Below are positions 23,281-36,938 of a stretch of DNA of 64,000 bases, piece after piece. Location: the NCBI GenBank assembly GCA_018389105.1, contig JACATO010000309.1:1178001-1242000 (forward strand). Direction: 5' to 3'. Below the pieces are notes generated by a model. The model had not been told where the DNA came from. It saw nothing but the letters and a program-made list of their open reading frames with translations, and made no database searches. The stretch's first letter is position 1. Each line of letters starts with the position of its first letter. The DNA comes from Nautilus pompilius. Its lineage: Eukaryota > Mollusca > Cephalopoda > Nautilida > Nautilidae. The translations under genes were made by a program, and so were the position numbers.

Positions 23281-26104
23281 ATCTGCTCATCATGAAAGTT
23301 TGTTTTGATCATTTATAATGATTTTCCAGTATCCTTGGGATTCTCATATTTAGTAGATATTACACTATTTAAATATACTCTTCTGGACAAATTTTTATTA
23401 GGAAATTGGAAATAGTATTTAATTTTGAATATAATTTATCAGATTTAATTGTTTTTTTTTAAAATAAAAATGAAAGGAATAATTTTAATATAGTCAATGG
23501 TTATGATGTTACTTAATTTTTTAAAGCATTTTAACAAAAAATTCTGAATGTTTTCATTGAAATTTAAAATATTAGTTTTTTTTTGTTAAGAGTTAAGTTA
23601 TTCATTGAGCTTTTCATGTTACATCTGGGAGTTAGTCTGGTTGATTTCTGTACTGCATCAATGACGTTCTTGCCACCCAAATGTCTGGCAGAGATACATA
23701 TTTTGGAGCTGACCAGAAATTTTGTTGGGTTTTATTTTAGAGTGGCCAAACTGTATATTCTTTCATTTGTTTATTTACATTATGGCAGCTGTTATTTCAC
23801 ATTCTTTGAACATAAGGACTGGTATCCAGGGAAATTGAATCTGAATCTGATGCTGCTTTATTGTTCTACAAATAAATATGTTGGTAAAAATTTGTCTGTC
23901 ATCAACAGATAACTCATTTCTGAGCAAGCTGCAGCTGTGCTTGTGTATTATTACAGCTGATAATATTGTCACACAGCTCTGATGACTTCATCTCCTTCCC
24001 TACAGATTGCTTTAACTTTGCTCCTGAAGGAAACTATTTTTAGGTAGGAAGGAATATTTATAGTGGTGCTTTCTTCTGTTATTTGGTATCAGGTCACCTA
24101 AGAATAATCAGCTGCTCTCTTGTACATATAAGGAAACAGTCTTTGTGTTTCTGTTTTTTTCATTATAAAGCTATAGGATCATTACAGATTCTTAAAGCCT
24201 TTTTTAAAAACAAATTTCTATACCTTTCTGAAAAGCAAATTGTTTTATCATCAATTCACTAGTATGTTTAATTTTTATTATCTGGAGAAAGTTGGAATTT
24301 AAGAATAAAATAATTACTGTGTAATAGAAAACAAATGATTAGCTGAATAGACATACAAATTTTAATTTCCTGCATAAAATATCTGTTGCAATTTAGCTTG
24401 TTATTTGCATTGGTATTTAACTCAAATACTAAAATAATAAATGTTAACATTTGTTCAAATCCATAGTGCATACTCTTAACTTTGCACAGTGCTGAAGAAA
24501 ATTGGAACTTTAGTACTGGTTATTTTCTCTCATGTACATTATTTGCTGCAGCAGATTAGCTATTACTGAGTTAATCTGTTTGGTTGCCATGGTGATGATT
24601 GTGGCTTGGTTAATGGATACTTGCTGCATTTGGCATCTAGCCTACTTTTCTTTCTCTTATACCAGCTAATTTCTTGTCTGTTTCTTTTAGATGTTCCAGT
24701 TTTCTTTCAAGGCTAATCAGAAGAATCTTCTAGTAGGTTATTTTCTCACTGTTTGCACACAGAAACATGGGAGGTCTTCAGTAGGATACCATGGGCTTCA
24801 TATACATGTTAAAAGATCTCTTTGCTCAGCTATCAGTGTGAAAATGCAACACAACACTGCCTTCGTTAAATTTGAAAACAAGAGCAGAAAGTTTAAATGA
24901 AAACAGATTTTAAACTACCAGTTAAAAATCAGAACAATGAAAGTCTACAGTAGAAAAACAATTCTAATGCCTCAGAGAAGAAACAATCTAAATCAGTGGA
25001 GATCGAGTTTTCACTCTTTCTGTGTGCATATTCATTGTGGGTCGTGTGAAATATTAGAATCCTTACTGCTTGGAAAATAATTTGAGCAGAAATGATCATG
25101 GAGCAACTATCTAAAATAATGTAAATTATGATAAGCACTGCACAAATGGTTTATGGGGTAAATAGGGTCTTCGGTGTGCTAATGAGAAATGTTGAAATGA
25201 AAGCAGCAGAAATTTTTTTCTGTTTCATCTAAAGCCTTTCTTAGGCTTCACTTACAGTATGCAGTCAAGTTTTGGTGATGTTATCTTGCTAAGGATATTG
25301 AAAATCTCAAAGATGTTTGTATTAAATAGATTTGTTGGTCACCAAAACAGTTAGCAAAATTAAACTGTCTAATCATCAGAATCTGACACATTTTTCAATG
25401 GCAAGGATCAGAAAGATAAACCTGTCTGTTTTTTTTTTTTTTTTTAATTTTAGATTTAAAAGGGTCATCATAGCAAGTATCATAGTAGACTTGAAAGGCT
25501 ATATACAATTTAAAAACATCCTGTCTTTCTCTGAATAGCTATGACTAAGGGCTCCCATTCTCAATACCATTCTGAAATTGACCAAACTGCTTTGTCTGAT
25601 AAGGTTACTTAAAGAAGACATATATTGAAAACATTGTTTTAATAAGACTTTGGATAAGCCAGTTTAAAAGGAGATATATAGTGTTGATCATCAGTTCTTT
25701 AGAATATTTCTAAACTTAGTTCTTTTGATTTATTTGGTTTGGTTTATAGTCATTTAAGGCAGGTTCTTATTTAGAAAATTAACAACATTAAGGGTTTTGA
25801 ACATTTAAAAATTGATAAATAATTTACTTGAGAGAGAGGATATAGAAGAACTAGCTAAATACTACTGAAGTACAGAGTAAGACTCAATATTAGGAAGGAT
25901 CTCTTTAGTTAGAGGTTATTATTATGCGGACAAGATCATCAGAGAAAATGTCTTTTATTTTCTATTAGTGTAACGACCAGATAATAAACAGTTTTGAAAC
26001 TTTGGGTCTTGCATATGCTATAAGGACTTTGCCTTTTTTCCTTCTTTTTTTTGACAAAACTTTTTTAGTTTTAATATGATAATTTTCTTGCACCATCTAT
26101 ACTA

Positions 26105-26179
26105 GGGATGTTCAAATGAAACTAAGTTGAAATAACATTGCTGTAATGGTATCTGGCCTGGTTTCATTTGAACATCTCC
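26105..26179. mobile_element. Short palindromic MITE, best-preserved copy
   Basis: The left arm GATGTTCAAATGAAAC and the right arm GTTTCATTTGAACATC are perfect 16-base reverse complements at the ends of a 75-base unit. The centre reads ATGGTATCTGGCC. Related copies sit at 39086-39162 and 53470-53528, with weaker ones at 11794 and 58043, so it is a dispersed family and not an isolated hairpin. There is no coding capacity and no clear long target duplication. Confidence 0.7.
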
Positions 26180-26963
26180 ACATTTTTTCTTTAAAAAAAA
26201 GAAAACTTTTATCAAAGTCTAACCATTTTATACTGGTTCCTGTCCAGTTGTAGTTCAAAAGGCACAGATGATGATGATGAACACTGAGTCTGATTGTAAT
26301 TTCAACAAAGTTTAGATATGAAAGTTTTTATGTGGGTTTAACTTATTTTTTTTCAATGTAATTGAGGATAAATAAATTAAACAGTTTTCTCTGCTTGTCT
26401 GTGGGCAAGTTAGATTCTTCAAGTATTGCTTGCTAACTGGTGTATTGATTTGTTCATATGAAGACAGGATATTATGTGATAATTATTATTCATATGTTCC
26501 TTTTATATCCTTTAAGGTGCAATTGAAAAACTACCATAACTGCATATTTTTTCCTCTGTTGAAGTTAATGATCTTTTCATTTTTGTATTATTCCCATGAT
26601 AATGTAATATAAAGAAATAACTAGATTAATTCATATTATAAGGAACATTGGCTTTTTTGATGACATGTGAAAAATAATACAAAATCTACCTAATTTGCTT
26701 TGGTCAGTGAAAATATGGAAAAGAAGTGCTCTCTCTCTTTCGGAGGTGCAAATAGGGAGATGTATGATCTCAGTACACTTTTAAAGCATTCAATTCTTCA
26801 GAGTTTTAGCTACTCGAACATTTCTCACGCAGTAACATAGTGTTGAACAAAGGTTAATTAGCAAATTCCAACTTTCTGGATGTAGCTGTGTTTGTTTGTA
26901 CAATTAACATCTTGTATTTAGATTGGAAAGGTGCAGAACAAACTTAGGCATATGGATGGTAAC

Positions 26964-26981
26964 TGTGTGTGTGTGTGTGTG
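26964..26981. repeat. (GT)n microsatellite
   Basis: Uninterrupted GT dinucleotides. Confidence 0.9.
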
Positions 26982-29382
26982 CTGTCTGTTAAATGTCAGT
27001 GCTAAGTTCTGCAACAACTTGACATTACTGAAATTGGTCAGTTCATGTAGTCTGCCTCAAATGCCAGGTATTTCTGTTATACCTAGGTGGCAGCTTTTTT
27101 CCTTACATGGTTCTTGATAAAATAAATGACTAAGCATAATGGCTCTGGCTACTAACCAGGTAGACAGGAGGCTTTGGTATTGCATGTGCTACCGTTAAAT
27201 ATAAATAAGAAAATGTACATTTTTTGAAAATCCTATTTGTTGTTGTTTCTGTTAGGCCCTGTTTAAAAATGTGTGTAGGCCTAGAGTCCCTATTTAAAAG
27301 ATATAGCCAGGCATAATATTTCTCTAATATTTTCCTTTTCTCTTTCTTATTAGAGTGCTATAAACAGAATGAATTATAACAAATGCTATCACTAGTAAGT
27401 TTATTAAAGATGCTTAAAATAGCTAGCATGAAATTGCTCAAACAAATGAAAATTATTTTCTCACAACTTTTGGTTTTTTATTATCTATTTATACACATGC
27501 AATAGAACAACTAATTTTAAAACTTATGCACACATACTTTATTTAATGATTACATTTTTGTAGCATTCCATTTATCTACATGCTACCGGTATGCTTTCTT
27601 ATGAGTATTATACTGATTCATCATCTTGGAAGTAACATTTGAAAATTTAAAAAAACAATTTTTTTTTAAGAATTAAAGGAAGAAGAAAGCTATTAGGAAG
27701 TTTTAGATTTCCAGTTCTAATTTTAAATTAGCAATTAGGAATAATAAACATTAAAAAATTTTTACTATAGGTTTTGTAAAATTGATTTTTACATCTGATT
27801 GTTTATTATTGTTGCTGTTTTTAATATAAAGAAGTCAGATGTTAAATTTTTGGGAAATCTATCTTCAGAATACTTATTTCCTTCAATTTGGTATTTTCAC
27901 ATTTGGATTCATTTTCCAAATTTATATTAAGAATTATTGAATAGTAGTCATTACTTAACATTAAGGATTAATAATTTTTTAAAGAAAAAAATTTTGTTGC
28001 CTGTCTGCATTGGTAACTTTCTCTTTGTTTTATTTAACTATTTGCATCTGATTAAAATTTTACAATTCATGCTCACATTATTTCTCTATTTTTTGCATTG
28101 TTTATTTAGAAAGGTAGGTATGCATAAGTTATATTTTGTATTGCAACTTACTCCACCTAGCTCCTAGGTGATTTTAGTTCACTATTGACCCAGGAAGCAG
28201 CACACTGGTAATCTATTTGAAAAAAACTAAGTGTAATATAAAACATTTATTAGGTTTATGGCAAACTATGACATTTATAATCTGATTTTGTACATCCATT
28301 ATCTTTTTTACAGTAGAATTAATTATCTAAATGGATTATGCAGGTTGTATCATGATAAGCAGGTTTATTGGATTTAGAGTTTAACAACTTTAGGGTGAAG
28401 GTGTTTTTGATTTTTTTAAAAATATTATATTTTCTAGATACTTTTCATGAAGGGAGGAGGAAAGAAAACTAGGTTATTGATAGCAGCCAAAAAATGTATG
28501 TACATATTTGCTACTTAAAGAATTTTAAGCTAAAATTACTACTACAATTTAGATTTTTAGCAGGTTTGTCTCTTCCTGAAATGCTGAAAAGAAGAGACTA
28601 CTAAAGTATAAACTGTTCAGTTTTTGTTCATGTTCTGGATTTTTCAAGATGTGTTGAAGTCTGTGTAACATAACCTCCCCTTCCCGACTGACTATGTCTG
28701 GGAATAGCTAGCTGGTAGTTTGAGAAGAATTGGCTGCAAGTGTGGGAGACAGGGAAGGGCAGACACAAGCCAAGGAAATATTGTGAACATCTGTCTTATG
28801 TTGTCAGGAAAATGCATATCTTCAAGATTTTCTCTTCACAATTAATTGCTGGTATCTGCTTTGTCATATGTAATCATTTTATTTTTTAAAATATAAATGT
28901 TGATAATGTTTATTAATTTTTAGCAGACATTTTGTTAACAGGTGGTGGCTACATCTGCTTCCTTGAATTAAAATATGGAAATGACGATAATCTTTCATAA
29001 GTTATTGTTTAAGAAGAGGGAGTAGATGCTGACATTTTGAAAGGAAAAAAATAAAAAAATAATGGCAAAGAGATAGAGATTGCAAATGACTTTATGAAGC
29101 TTTTCAGCTGTTAATAAAAAAAACTTGCTCCACTCTTTAAAACACATCATGCACAAAATACTGTAAAAACACTCGTTTTAAATAATGTTTATTGTTTGTG
29201 ATTTTAACTTTCTTATTCAATATCACTGGTTATCAAGAATGTGCAAAAATGAAAATTAATAAATAAATAAATATTTCATAGTGTTTGTTTAAACAGAATT
29301 TCAGATATGAAACTTTAAGAGAAAATAACACACTAATATGAAGTATCTAATAACAAGTTTTATTTGAAATAAAATTTGAATG

Positions 29383-29401
29383 TATTATTATTATTATTAT
29401 T
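29383..29401. repeat. (ATT)n microsatellite
   Basis: About six ATT units. Confidence 0.85.
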
Positions 29402-30097
29402 AACATTTTGGGTATGAATTTGAGGAGGGAAAGAACCACTAATTGCCCTACTAAAAAGAAAATCTTAGCTGGAACTCAGATTATACATAGAATTTAAATC
29501 TCTCTTTTTGGCAATTTTTATATTAATTAAAATGGAATGCCTTTTTTTTTTGCATTGAGTCTCTTCTAGATCTTCTTGAAAGACATTTATAAACAATTTT
29601 TTGTTTGTTTGTTTTTTTTACTTAGAAATATATCAAGTAAAACTGAAATGCAAAAAAAAAATCGATAAACGAAGTTTACATGCAGTTGCTTGGAAATGCT
29701 AAATTAAGTAATACAGTGTTTAGTATAAAGTATAAAGTTTGTTGTTCATGTAATACCATATTAGATGTAAATGATATGCTCTCTGGTGTCAGTAATACTG
29801 CAGTTTAATATTGTTAAAGAATGAATTTATTCAAACAAGCAAACTTAGGAAAATCATTTCATGATAAATCCTGTGAGAATGCACAGTTTTTCCATGGTTT
29901 AAATTACTAGAGCACCTACTCTAGGGACTGCTCAAGAGAATGAAGGCCTCTCTGTTTCATCATGTGGTAGGTACTTTAGTCATGATTTAAAACAACAAAT
30001 CTGTATGAATAAATATATATATATAGAAGATCAAAAAATTATTTTCAGGTTTATGCTGTTTCAGTTCCATAGCTTTACTTCTGATTGTCCTCAGATA

Positions 30098-30189
30098 TTA
30101 ACCCATTGACCCTTGGTGTTGTCTTTACACCTCACCATTTCATGTTGTTTACTATAACTATGTAACATGACAAGGGGTTAATGAGTTAA
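30098..30189. mobile_element. piggyBac-like MITE with TTAA flanks
   Basis: The 92-base unit starts TTAACCCATTGACCCTTG and ends CAAGGGGTTAATGAGTTAA. These are inverted repeats with three or four differences, each terminating in TTAA, the target site of piggyBac transposases; the adjacent CCC/GGG is also typical. A second inner inverted pair, CATGTT/AACATG, gives it a nearly continuous hairpin. There is no ORF. Only one copy is in this window, so family membership is inferred from the ends. Confidence 0.55.
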
Positions 30190-33100
30190 TGTACAGAGAA
30201 ATGTTGAAAAAGAAAGATGTCTTAATGTGTAAATCAACTATCTTCTATAGATTTTTGTGTCAAGGAAGAAAACATGAATTATTGGTTGTTTTGAAAATAA
30301 AGTATCTGTCTATTCTGAAAGATGCCTTTTCACAACTTCTAGAAGATTAAGTATGGTGTTTGTCTAAAAAGAGTAAAACTTTAAATTTGTTTTTAAATTT
30401 TTCAAGAGAACTATGGAACAGTTAACAAGTACGTACCACAGTCAAACATCATTTATTGACTGGCTAGCTGATGACAATACCAGTATTTTGTTATGTGGTT
30501 GATGAAATGTAGATTTAAAAAAAAATTTTTTTTTGTTGATTAAGGTATTAAGGTACATCTAGAATATTTTACCTTATTTCTGATAATGCTCTAATATAGT
30601 CCAGTTTAACTACTAGTCCAGATAAATGATCATCTGTAGTTCACTATGCCCAATTTATTACACAAACCAACCAACTAGGCTTTCTTGAACCTGCATGCTG
30701 ATATTGACACATGGGCATCCACCAGAAGAAACCCCTAGTGTCAGTTTCCTAAACAAAACAGAAGAAAATGGTGCTGAGGTTAGTGCAAACCTACTGCAGA
30801 AACGTTCTACTAGGACCCCTTTTTTTTAGATGTGGGAGGAAACCAGGGACCTCATAGAAAACATCTTGCTTTTATATCACCAACATAGGTGTTTGCTGGA
30901 AGACATTTGGCAGAAATGTGTCAAAACTTATATAAAGCCCCTCTTGTGACAAAACTACAAGTCTCATCTATTTTTAAGAGTTTAAACTTTCTGCTTATGC
31001 TATGTGGTTTCACAAAGCATTTAAGGTGACACTACCTGATTACTAAATCAATACACACTCCTTCCCAGAAAAGATTTTTAAATTACCAATTTTTTACTGT
31101 AAGAATGTCTGTAGTCAAAATGAAACATCTGTAGCTTTTTTCATAACTGAGATTATGTTTAGTACCACTCAAAATTTTTTCATGTAATCAAAAATTGCAC
31201 ATCCATATTAGTCCAAACATTAATGGTAATTTTTAAAAAGAATCATCTTTTTTTTTTTTTTAATGATCATTCTTTGTAATACTCTCTAATGTGAATTATC
31301 TATATCCATAATGTTTGGAAAAGGACTTGCAAGTAATGAAGAAGTAGATTTGGCTTCCGAAACCTACCTGATGTGACCACTACCTAGAACTGGTTTGAAT
31401 GCTCCTACCTCTGCTGTTGCCGCTCAAGAGGGTTGGTGCTTACCCCAATAACAGTGTCTTTAGCACTTAATAAATGATATTGCAATGTATTATGTATTTG
31501 CATGTACCATGGTTTATTCTTTAATCAATTGTATATTTTTATCAGTATCCAAATTAAGCCATCATGTATCACTCATAGGTAAAAAATAACACAGTTAGGA
31601 ATGTATCTCCTTATCAAGTATGTTATAATGACCCTGTTGAAAGCTGATTCGCTGAAAGCTCTCTCTTCAGAATGCATCCTGAGCTTTCAATGGGGTATTG
31701 CTGTATAATAGTTTGCAGTGTGGCTAAGAGGAACAAGCCACTAACTCCAAATTCAGACATGTACACTGAGAAATGAAGGTTTTTAAAAAGAAAAATAAGA
31801 CTGGAGTTTCTTTCAAGGGTGAACATGCATCTCCAGAAAAAATTATGATAGTATAGATATAATTATTTATTTGGATTTATGTTAAAAATGGATTTTTACA
31901 TCAGAAACATACAATGAACACTCAAGATTTTGATGGGGCTTTCTTTGACACCATTGTCAGATTTTCATCTTTGTAGCACATACAATTTGTGGATGTATTT
32001 CCTTAGTAACTATAGAACCAGATATGAACTAGCACATTTCACTGATAGTTCTTAGCTGAAAATGATACAAGTTTATGCAAAAAAATAAATAAATAAAAGG
32101 CAAGATAATGGTTTCCCTAATGCCAAACTTGCAGAATATAAATGAGAAAAACAGTAAAATTCTTACAAATAGGGTTATGTTTTTGCCACCTGGCATTCGT
32201 ATAGTTATCCTGGAAATTCAGCTTGCATTATCCCAAAATTGTCCTGTATTTATCTTTTCTATGATCTGAATGGAGTCAGCACTTTCACAGTACTATGGAT
32301 GAATTTTTGACACTCACCATATGACTAGAAATGCTCTCTATCCACATAGTATCTGACTTTCACTGTAAATCAGGCATTCCTTATTATAGCATCACTATAT
32401 GCATTCATCATCAGACCTATGGTGGTTAAATATCTTGTGAAGGATCACTTTATTTCAGTTCTGATGTTCATTTTGTGTGTTCCTTGACCCACTGAGGAGG
32501 ATATTCTTATAGTATTTTCAGTCAAGAGAAGCTTCATTTGTGGGGAAATGAGAATGTAGACCACCTTCCATCAGACAGCATTGGGCAGTTTTGCTGCAGA
32601 CCTCAACTCTCGAGTGTCTTCTGTCCCTATAATTGTTTTAGGTTGGTAAAAGTTGTACAACTGTCACAGAGCTCACACTTGAAAAAACACTCTTATGAAG
32701 CAGTGGCAACCTTAAATGCCTATAGTAATGCTAAATGAGGAAAGCTACTCTGGATGCAGAATTATTTTCATTGCTCAGTCTTTCATTACTGACAGCAATA
32801 ATAACAAACCTTTTCTCATTTTTTTTTGGTAGCATCAACTCAGTACTTTCCATCTTGAACTGATAACAAAATCTGAGGAAAATAAGAATTTCACAATATA
32901 GACTATCTAAGGACTTGTACCGCTATTTTCAGATCCAGTAATTTACAACAAGACTGATACATTTTGTTAAAATTATTTTGTTTAAAAACAAGGTGAGACA
33001 ATTATTGTAAATGCATATTTAAAAGAAAAAAATGTTTTTGTGATGAATCACATGAACCCTAGCCATGAAAATTTGTCAATAGATAACATTACCATTCTGT

Positions 33101-33424
33101 GGTGAGTTTATGTTTAGCTACATGAAAATTGAGTTCTAACCCTATTATTTTTATGTTTACATGCTTTTCATACTCTGACTCATTAAGAATGCTGCTTACA
33201 ACAATGCTGAAACATCATTTTTTAATGTCTTTAATGCATTATCAATATCAAAATGATCCTTTTAAAAATCATTTCTTATAAATATAGCATAAATTGTTAG
33301 ACTGTAGTTGGATGAAAAACAAACAAATTTGTACCTTAATGTGAAAAGCAGTAAAATAAAAACAACAGTGTATACATTATAACTTTGTTCTCTTCACTTT
33401 TGTGTTGTTTTTACTCATTTTTAG
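30190..33424. other. Non-coding sequence upstream of the first visible C7orf25-homolog exon
   Basis: It contains a reverse SINE copy (30711-30875) and unexplained less AT-rich patches at 31365-31435, 31590-31760 and 32160-32740. No open frame is convincing. If the gene's start exon is further left, this stretch is intronic. Confidence 0.5.
30711..30875 (-). repeat. tRNA-derived SINE body, truncated copy
   Basis: Read on the minus strand it gives GTTTTCTATGAGGTCCCTGG, then TTTCCTCCCACATCTAAAAA, then AGTAGAACGTTTCTGCAGTA and a CTTCTGGTGGA-like 3' end. This follows the body of the copy at 18453-18753 step by step. The tRNA-like head is missing or unrecognisable. Confidence 0.6.
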
Positions 33425-33656
33425 CTAAAGAAGAAAGACAGAAAATCACAGGAGAGTCACCTGAAAAGTACAAACTTGAACCACTATGCAGGTGTGTTGT
33501 ACACTGCAGAAATGCTGCCTGGTGTTGAAGGGATTTTCCAGTCTTTTAGCCTCCCCAGCCGAGACAGTTTGGTTGTGGATGTGGTTGCTTGTCAAGGACT
33601 GGCCTGGGTGAAGGTGATTGCTAGAAAGGCTCAAGCACTACATCTTATTTGGGCAG
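33425..33656 (+). CDS. C7orf25: C7orf25 homolog (UPF0415), internal coding exon, DUF5614 part
   Basis: This internal exon encodes the end of the N-terminal domain of the UPF0415/C7orf25 family, an uncharacterised conserved eukaryotic protein. Read from 33425 in phase 0, it gives a lysine-rich start and then the family block ESHLKSTNLNHYAG, which corresponds to the ESHLQSTNL region of the human protein. Next come SLVVDVVACQGLAWVKVIARKAQALHLIW, split here at SLVVDVV and WVKVIARKAQALHLIW, the most conserved stretch of the family. The exon is bounded by a pyrimidine-rich acceptor ending in AG at 33423-33424 and a donor GTACTG at 33657. It ends in phase 1 (one base, G). There is no ATG start; about 45 N-terminal residues of the human protein must lie in an upstream exon that I could not locate. 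The identification rests on residue-level resemblance to the remembered family, and the matching phase with the next exon supports it strongly. Confidence 0.9.
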
Positions 33657-36600
33657 GTACTGCATCCAAATATTTTGTTTTTTAAATCAGTATTTTAAAA
33701 AAAATTGTTTGCTTTTTGTATCTTTAAACCTAATGGGTTAGAATGGAAATGAAGATAATTTTAATAAAATTTAAAATATTTTTAAAACATGTAAGTTTTC
33801 CTGATGTCACTAATTTTTGGGTCTTTCTTCAAAAGAGCTGAAATAACTGTTTAAACCCTATAAGATTGCAATTTACAATGTATCATCATGAATTATTCAT
33901 TTGTTTTCTTGTATGCATTTGATAATTTTTAATTAGTAGCTTTACCATTGAAACAATATTTATTGTTTTACATATTGTATCTTAGAAGCCCTGTATTTAT
34001 TTTATATTGCTTTATTTTCATGGTGGTTTCATATTGTATGATCACATGCATGCTTTACATCCACACATGGCATGAATTCAGTTGAAACTTTTGAATTGCA
34101 TGCTTATACATTCTCAATTACAGATGGACATATACTTTAATTAGTGGCAGCTTTGCGTAAAAGGTGATGATGTTAAAGTGCATGACCCTGCACAAGACTG
34201 TGATCCCAAAAAAAGAATTACTATTTTTAATCATATTTGTTATATATACATAATAATTGTGATAAAAGCAAAATGTTGAAAGCAAGTTTTTATTAGTGAA
34301 CAAATTTTAAGATAGATAATTGTTTTCATACTGTTTACTTGTATTTTCCACCAGCGCCTCGGGTGAGTTTGCACTGGCACATGCACTTAGAGTATTGGGA
34401 ACAGTAAGGATGAATCAACCAAAGTAACTGGTGGCCATAAGAAAAGGTTTTAGTTATTTTGTTGATAAAAATTTTTCATTTTCTATTTTTTAAATTAAGT
34501 TCTGCTTTCTATTTTTGCAGTGATAATGTTTTAGCTGCTTGGACATTGACATTTTTCATGTGTCATCTCCAGCATCATTTTACATGCATTTCTATCTTTG
34601 GTTTATCACGGTGGTTGTGGTTTTGCTTAATTGACTGACTGACTGATTCACTCATGGTACACTGGCATGACATGCATTAAAAAATTTAAAATAAATAGAT
34701 AGATCTATAGCCAGGCTCTTTTGCACAGCTGAGTTCCTTGCTTTAGGATTTGGATGTCAGAACACTACTTTTGGTCTTGGTTTATGGCCACTTTATCAGT
34801 ACAGTAATTTTTGCCTTTTCAATTTTCTTTTTGTTGATAGCCATGTTTTATTGCTGTTTAGTGTAGCCTCTGTTTATGGCAGTGTCAGCACTGTCCTAAG
34901 TGTGGTTTGCACTAGGTTCTCCTATAGTGCAAGTACAATTTTATATCTTTGGTAATAAGTTTCATACTGCATCTTTTATTTTAATTTTAATGCTGCCATA
35001 CCTTTCCACCCCTTTTTCCATGGAGCATACTAGATATGATTATCTAAAATTATTTTATTCAAGCTCTCTGTGAGTTTAAGAAGGAATAAATGACAAAAAC
35101 ACTTAATATCAAGTTTACCATTGCCTTGCATAAACAAATTAGTAGTTTTCAACCTAATGGTAGTGAACTATAAGAGGTTGGTATAATGGCTAGGTTATTA
35201 GCACCTTAGAGGACTAAACAGTTTTTAAATATTTTCTGACTACACAAAATGTAGGCTATAATTGCTTTTGTTTTAGAAGAAAAAATTGTTTTCAGTAAGG
35301 CCCACCATCTACAGTACCAGAAGACCATAATCAAAGTAGTACTAGTTATGTAAAGTTATAGCCATTGATGTAATAAGCATTGTGGGAGCTTGCTTTTTTT
35401 AAACTTTTATTGCAAGCACTGTTTTTTTTTTTAATTTTTTTCATATTGTTGCAGATAACATTAATAACAAATTTACTGTAATACTGAAGTTTCCTTAATT
35501 TAAAAAAGTCACAGGTATATGAATATAATTATTGATGTGGTAGAGATAAAGAAATTTGTTTTATCTCAAAAGGAATTCTTTTTAAAACATTTTGGTGTAT
35601 ACTATACAAAAAATGTTTTTTTTTAAAAAAAACTGTAATTCTGCATATTTCATTCAATTAAAACTTTTATACATTCTTTTACTTTTAATAAAACTTACCT
35701 CCCATAATTTAATACTTTCAGAGGGGTAAAAATGAGACCTCATCCTCTTAGCACAAAATAAAATCTTCACAGATCTGAAAAAGTCTGAGTGCAAGCAAAA
35801 CAAGTTATGCCCCTGTAATAATTGCATATGTCATTTTCTATTTTCAGTTTGCTTTATTTTATAGTTTTTAACTGTGGTTTTGATTTTTGCAAATTTGCTA
35901 TCACTCATAAAAGATAAAACAAAACAATAAAAGTAGCAAAATTTTTAAATAACTACAGTATAAAAAAATATTACTTACAGATTTGTATTTATTTTTTTGA
36001 AGTAGCCCACATAGTTGCTAATGTTATTACTTGAACAAAATATGAAGATCTGCTTTAGGATACACAAACTTTTCAACTGGTTAGATACACCATTTTGAAC
36101 TACAACCCAGTTACTTCTCTCTATGATGTTTCTAGACTAACTTATAAATGAAAAGCAGGTTTAGAAGAAAGATTAGTTTTTATATTCTCACAAATATGAT
36201 TTATTTTTCATGCAGAACTTATGTGAATTCTCCATGGTTCATAGCATCTGTCGGCTATGGTTGCTATTCTAGATGGTGGGTGATGTAATCATGAAAAATG
36301 TGATCACAACAAAATGTTAATTACTAGGTTTTATATCTGAATATTTATCTATTTTCAAATGAAAGTTTGGCATTATTTCATTTATGGAAGCTGACTTGCT
36401 TCTCATTTGATTGTAGATGGCATGTTGGCACTATGCTAGGTGTTTTGTTTACCATGCTATTGCATGAGGGAACTTGGCTAAGTGATTAAGCTTAAACATT
36501 TGCTATATTAAAATTTTTTGGTGGCCAAATAGTTGAAACACATGTAAAACAACCCAAATCTATTTTTCGTTATTTATAATTTGAAACTGCTGGTGCTGAA

Positions 36601-36867
36601 ATGTAAATATATTGTTATCACCTCTAACATTTTTAATTCTCAACTGATCAGGGTTTTCTTTTGCATTATTAATTGTTTGTCTTGATGGACAGTATTATGT
36701 CAGTTTTTTAAAAAATCTGTTTAAAATGAAAATTCATGCGATTGCTTTCTTCAAAGGAGAAAGCTACTATTAAAAGTAAACTATGAATCTTGTGGCATAA
36801 ATGTGAAATATGGCTTTCTGCCTGATGGTGGACAAATTGGAAGTTTCCAGCTTCCAATGTCTGCAGG

Positions 36868-36938
36868 GTATTGTTACCACATGAACCTTCAGTACCAATA
36901 AACTATAATTGGCTGAAGGTTATGTGCTATTAACATCA
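36868..36938. other. Pre-miRNA-like hairpin in the long intron
   Basis: CACATGAACCTTCAGTACCA plus AT pairs with ATTGGCTGAAGGTTATGTG around an eight-base loop (AAACTATA), with only small bulges. Weaker pairing continues outward by about ten bases on each side. Size and shape resemble a pre-miRNA, but I recognise no known miRNA seed. A small palindromic repeat is the alternative. A second small hairpin, ATTGGAAG with CTTCCAAT, lies just upstream at 36836-36858. Confidence 0.35.

Larger units (their letters stand above)
23281..30097. other. Non-coding sequence, no gene recognised
   Basis: It holds a palindromic MITE (26105-26179), (GT)n at 26964-26981 and (ATT)n at 29383-29401. A less AT-rich patch at 28670-28790 is unexplained, as is an RFX-like motif at 24583-24596. 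Open frames are short and unconvincing. Confidence 0.5.

Noticed and set aside
35170..35230. tRNA-like GGTATAATGGCTAGGTTATTAGC
   Set aside because: The A-box resemblance is isolated; no B-box or clover-leaf was found.
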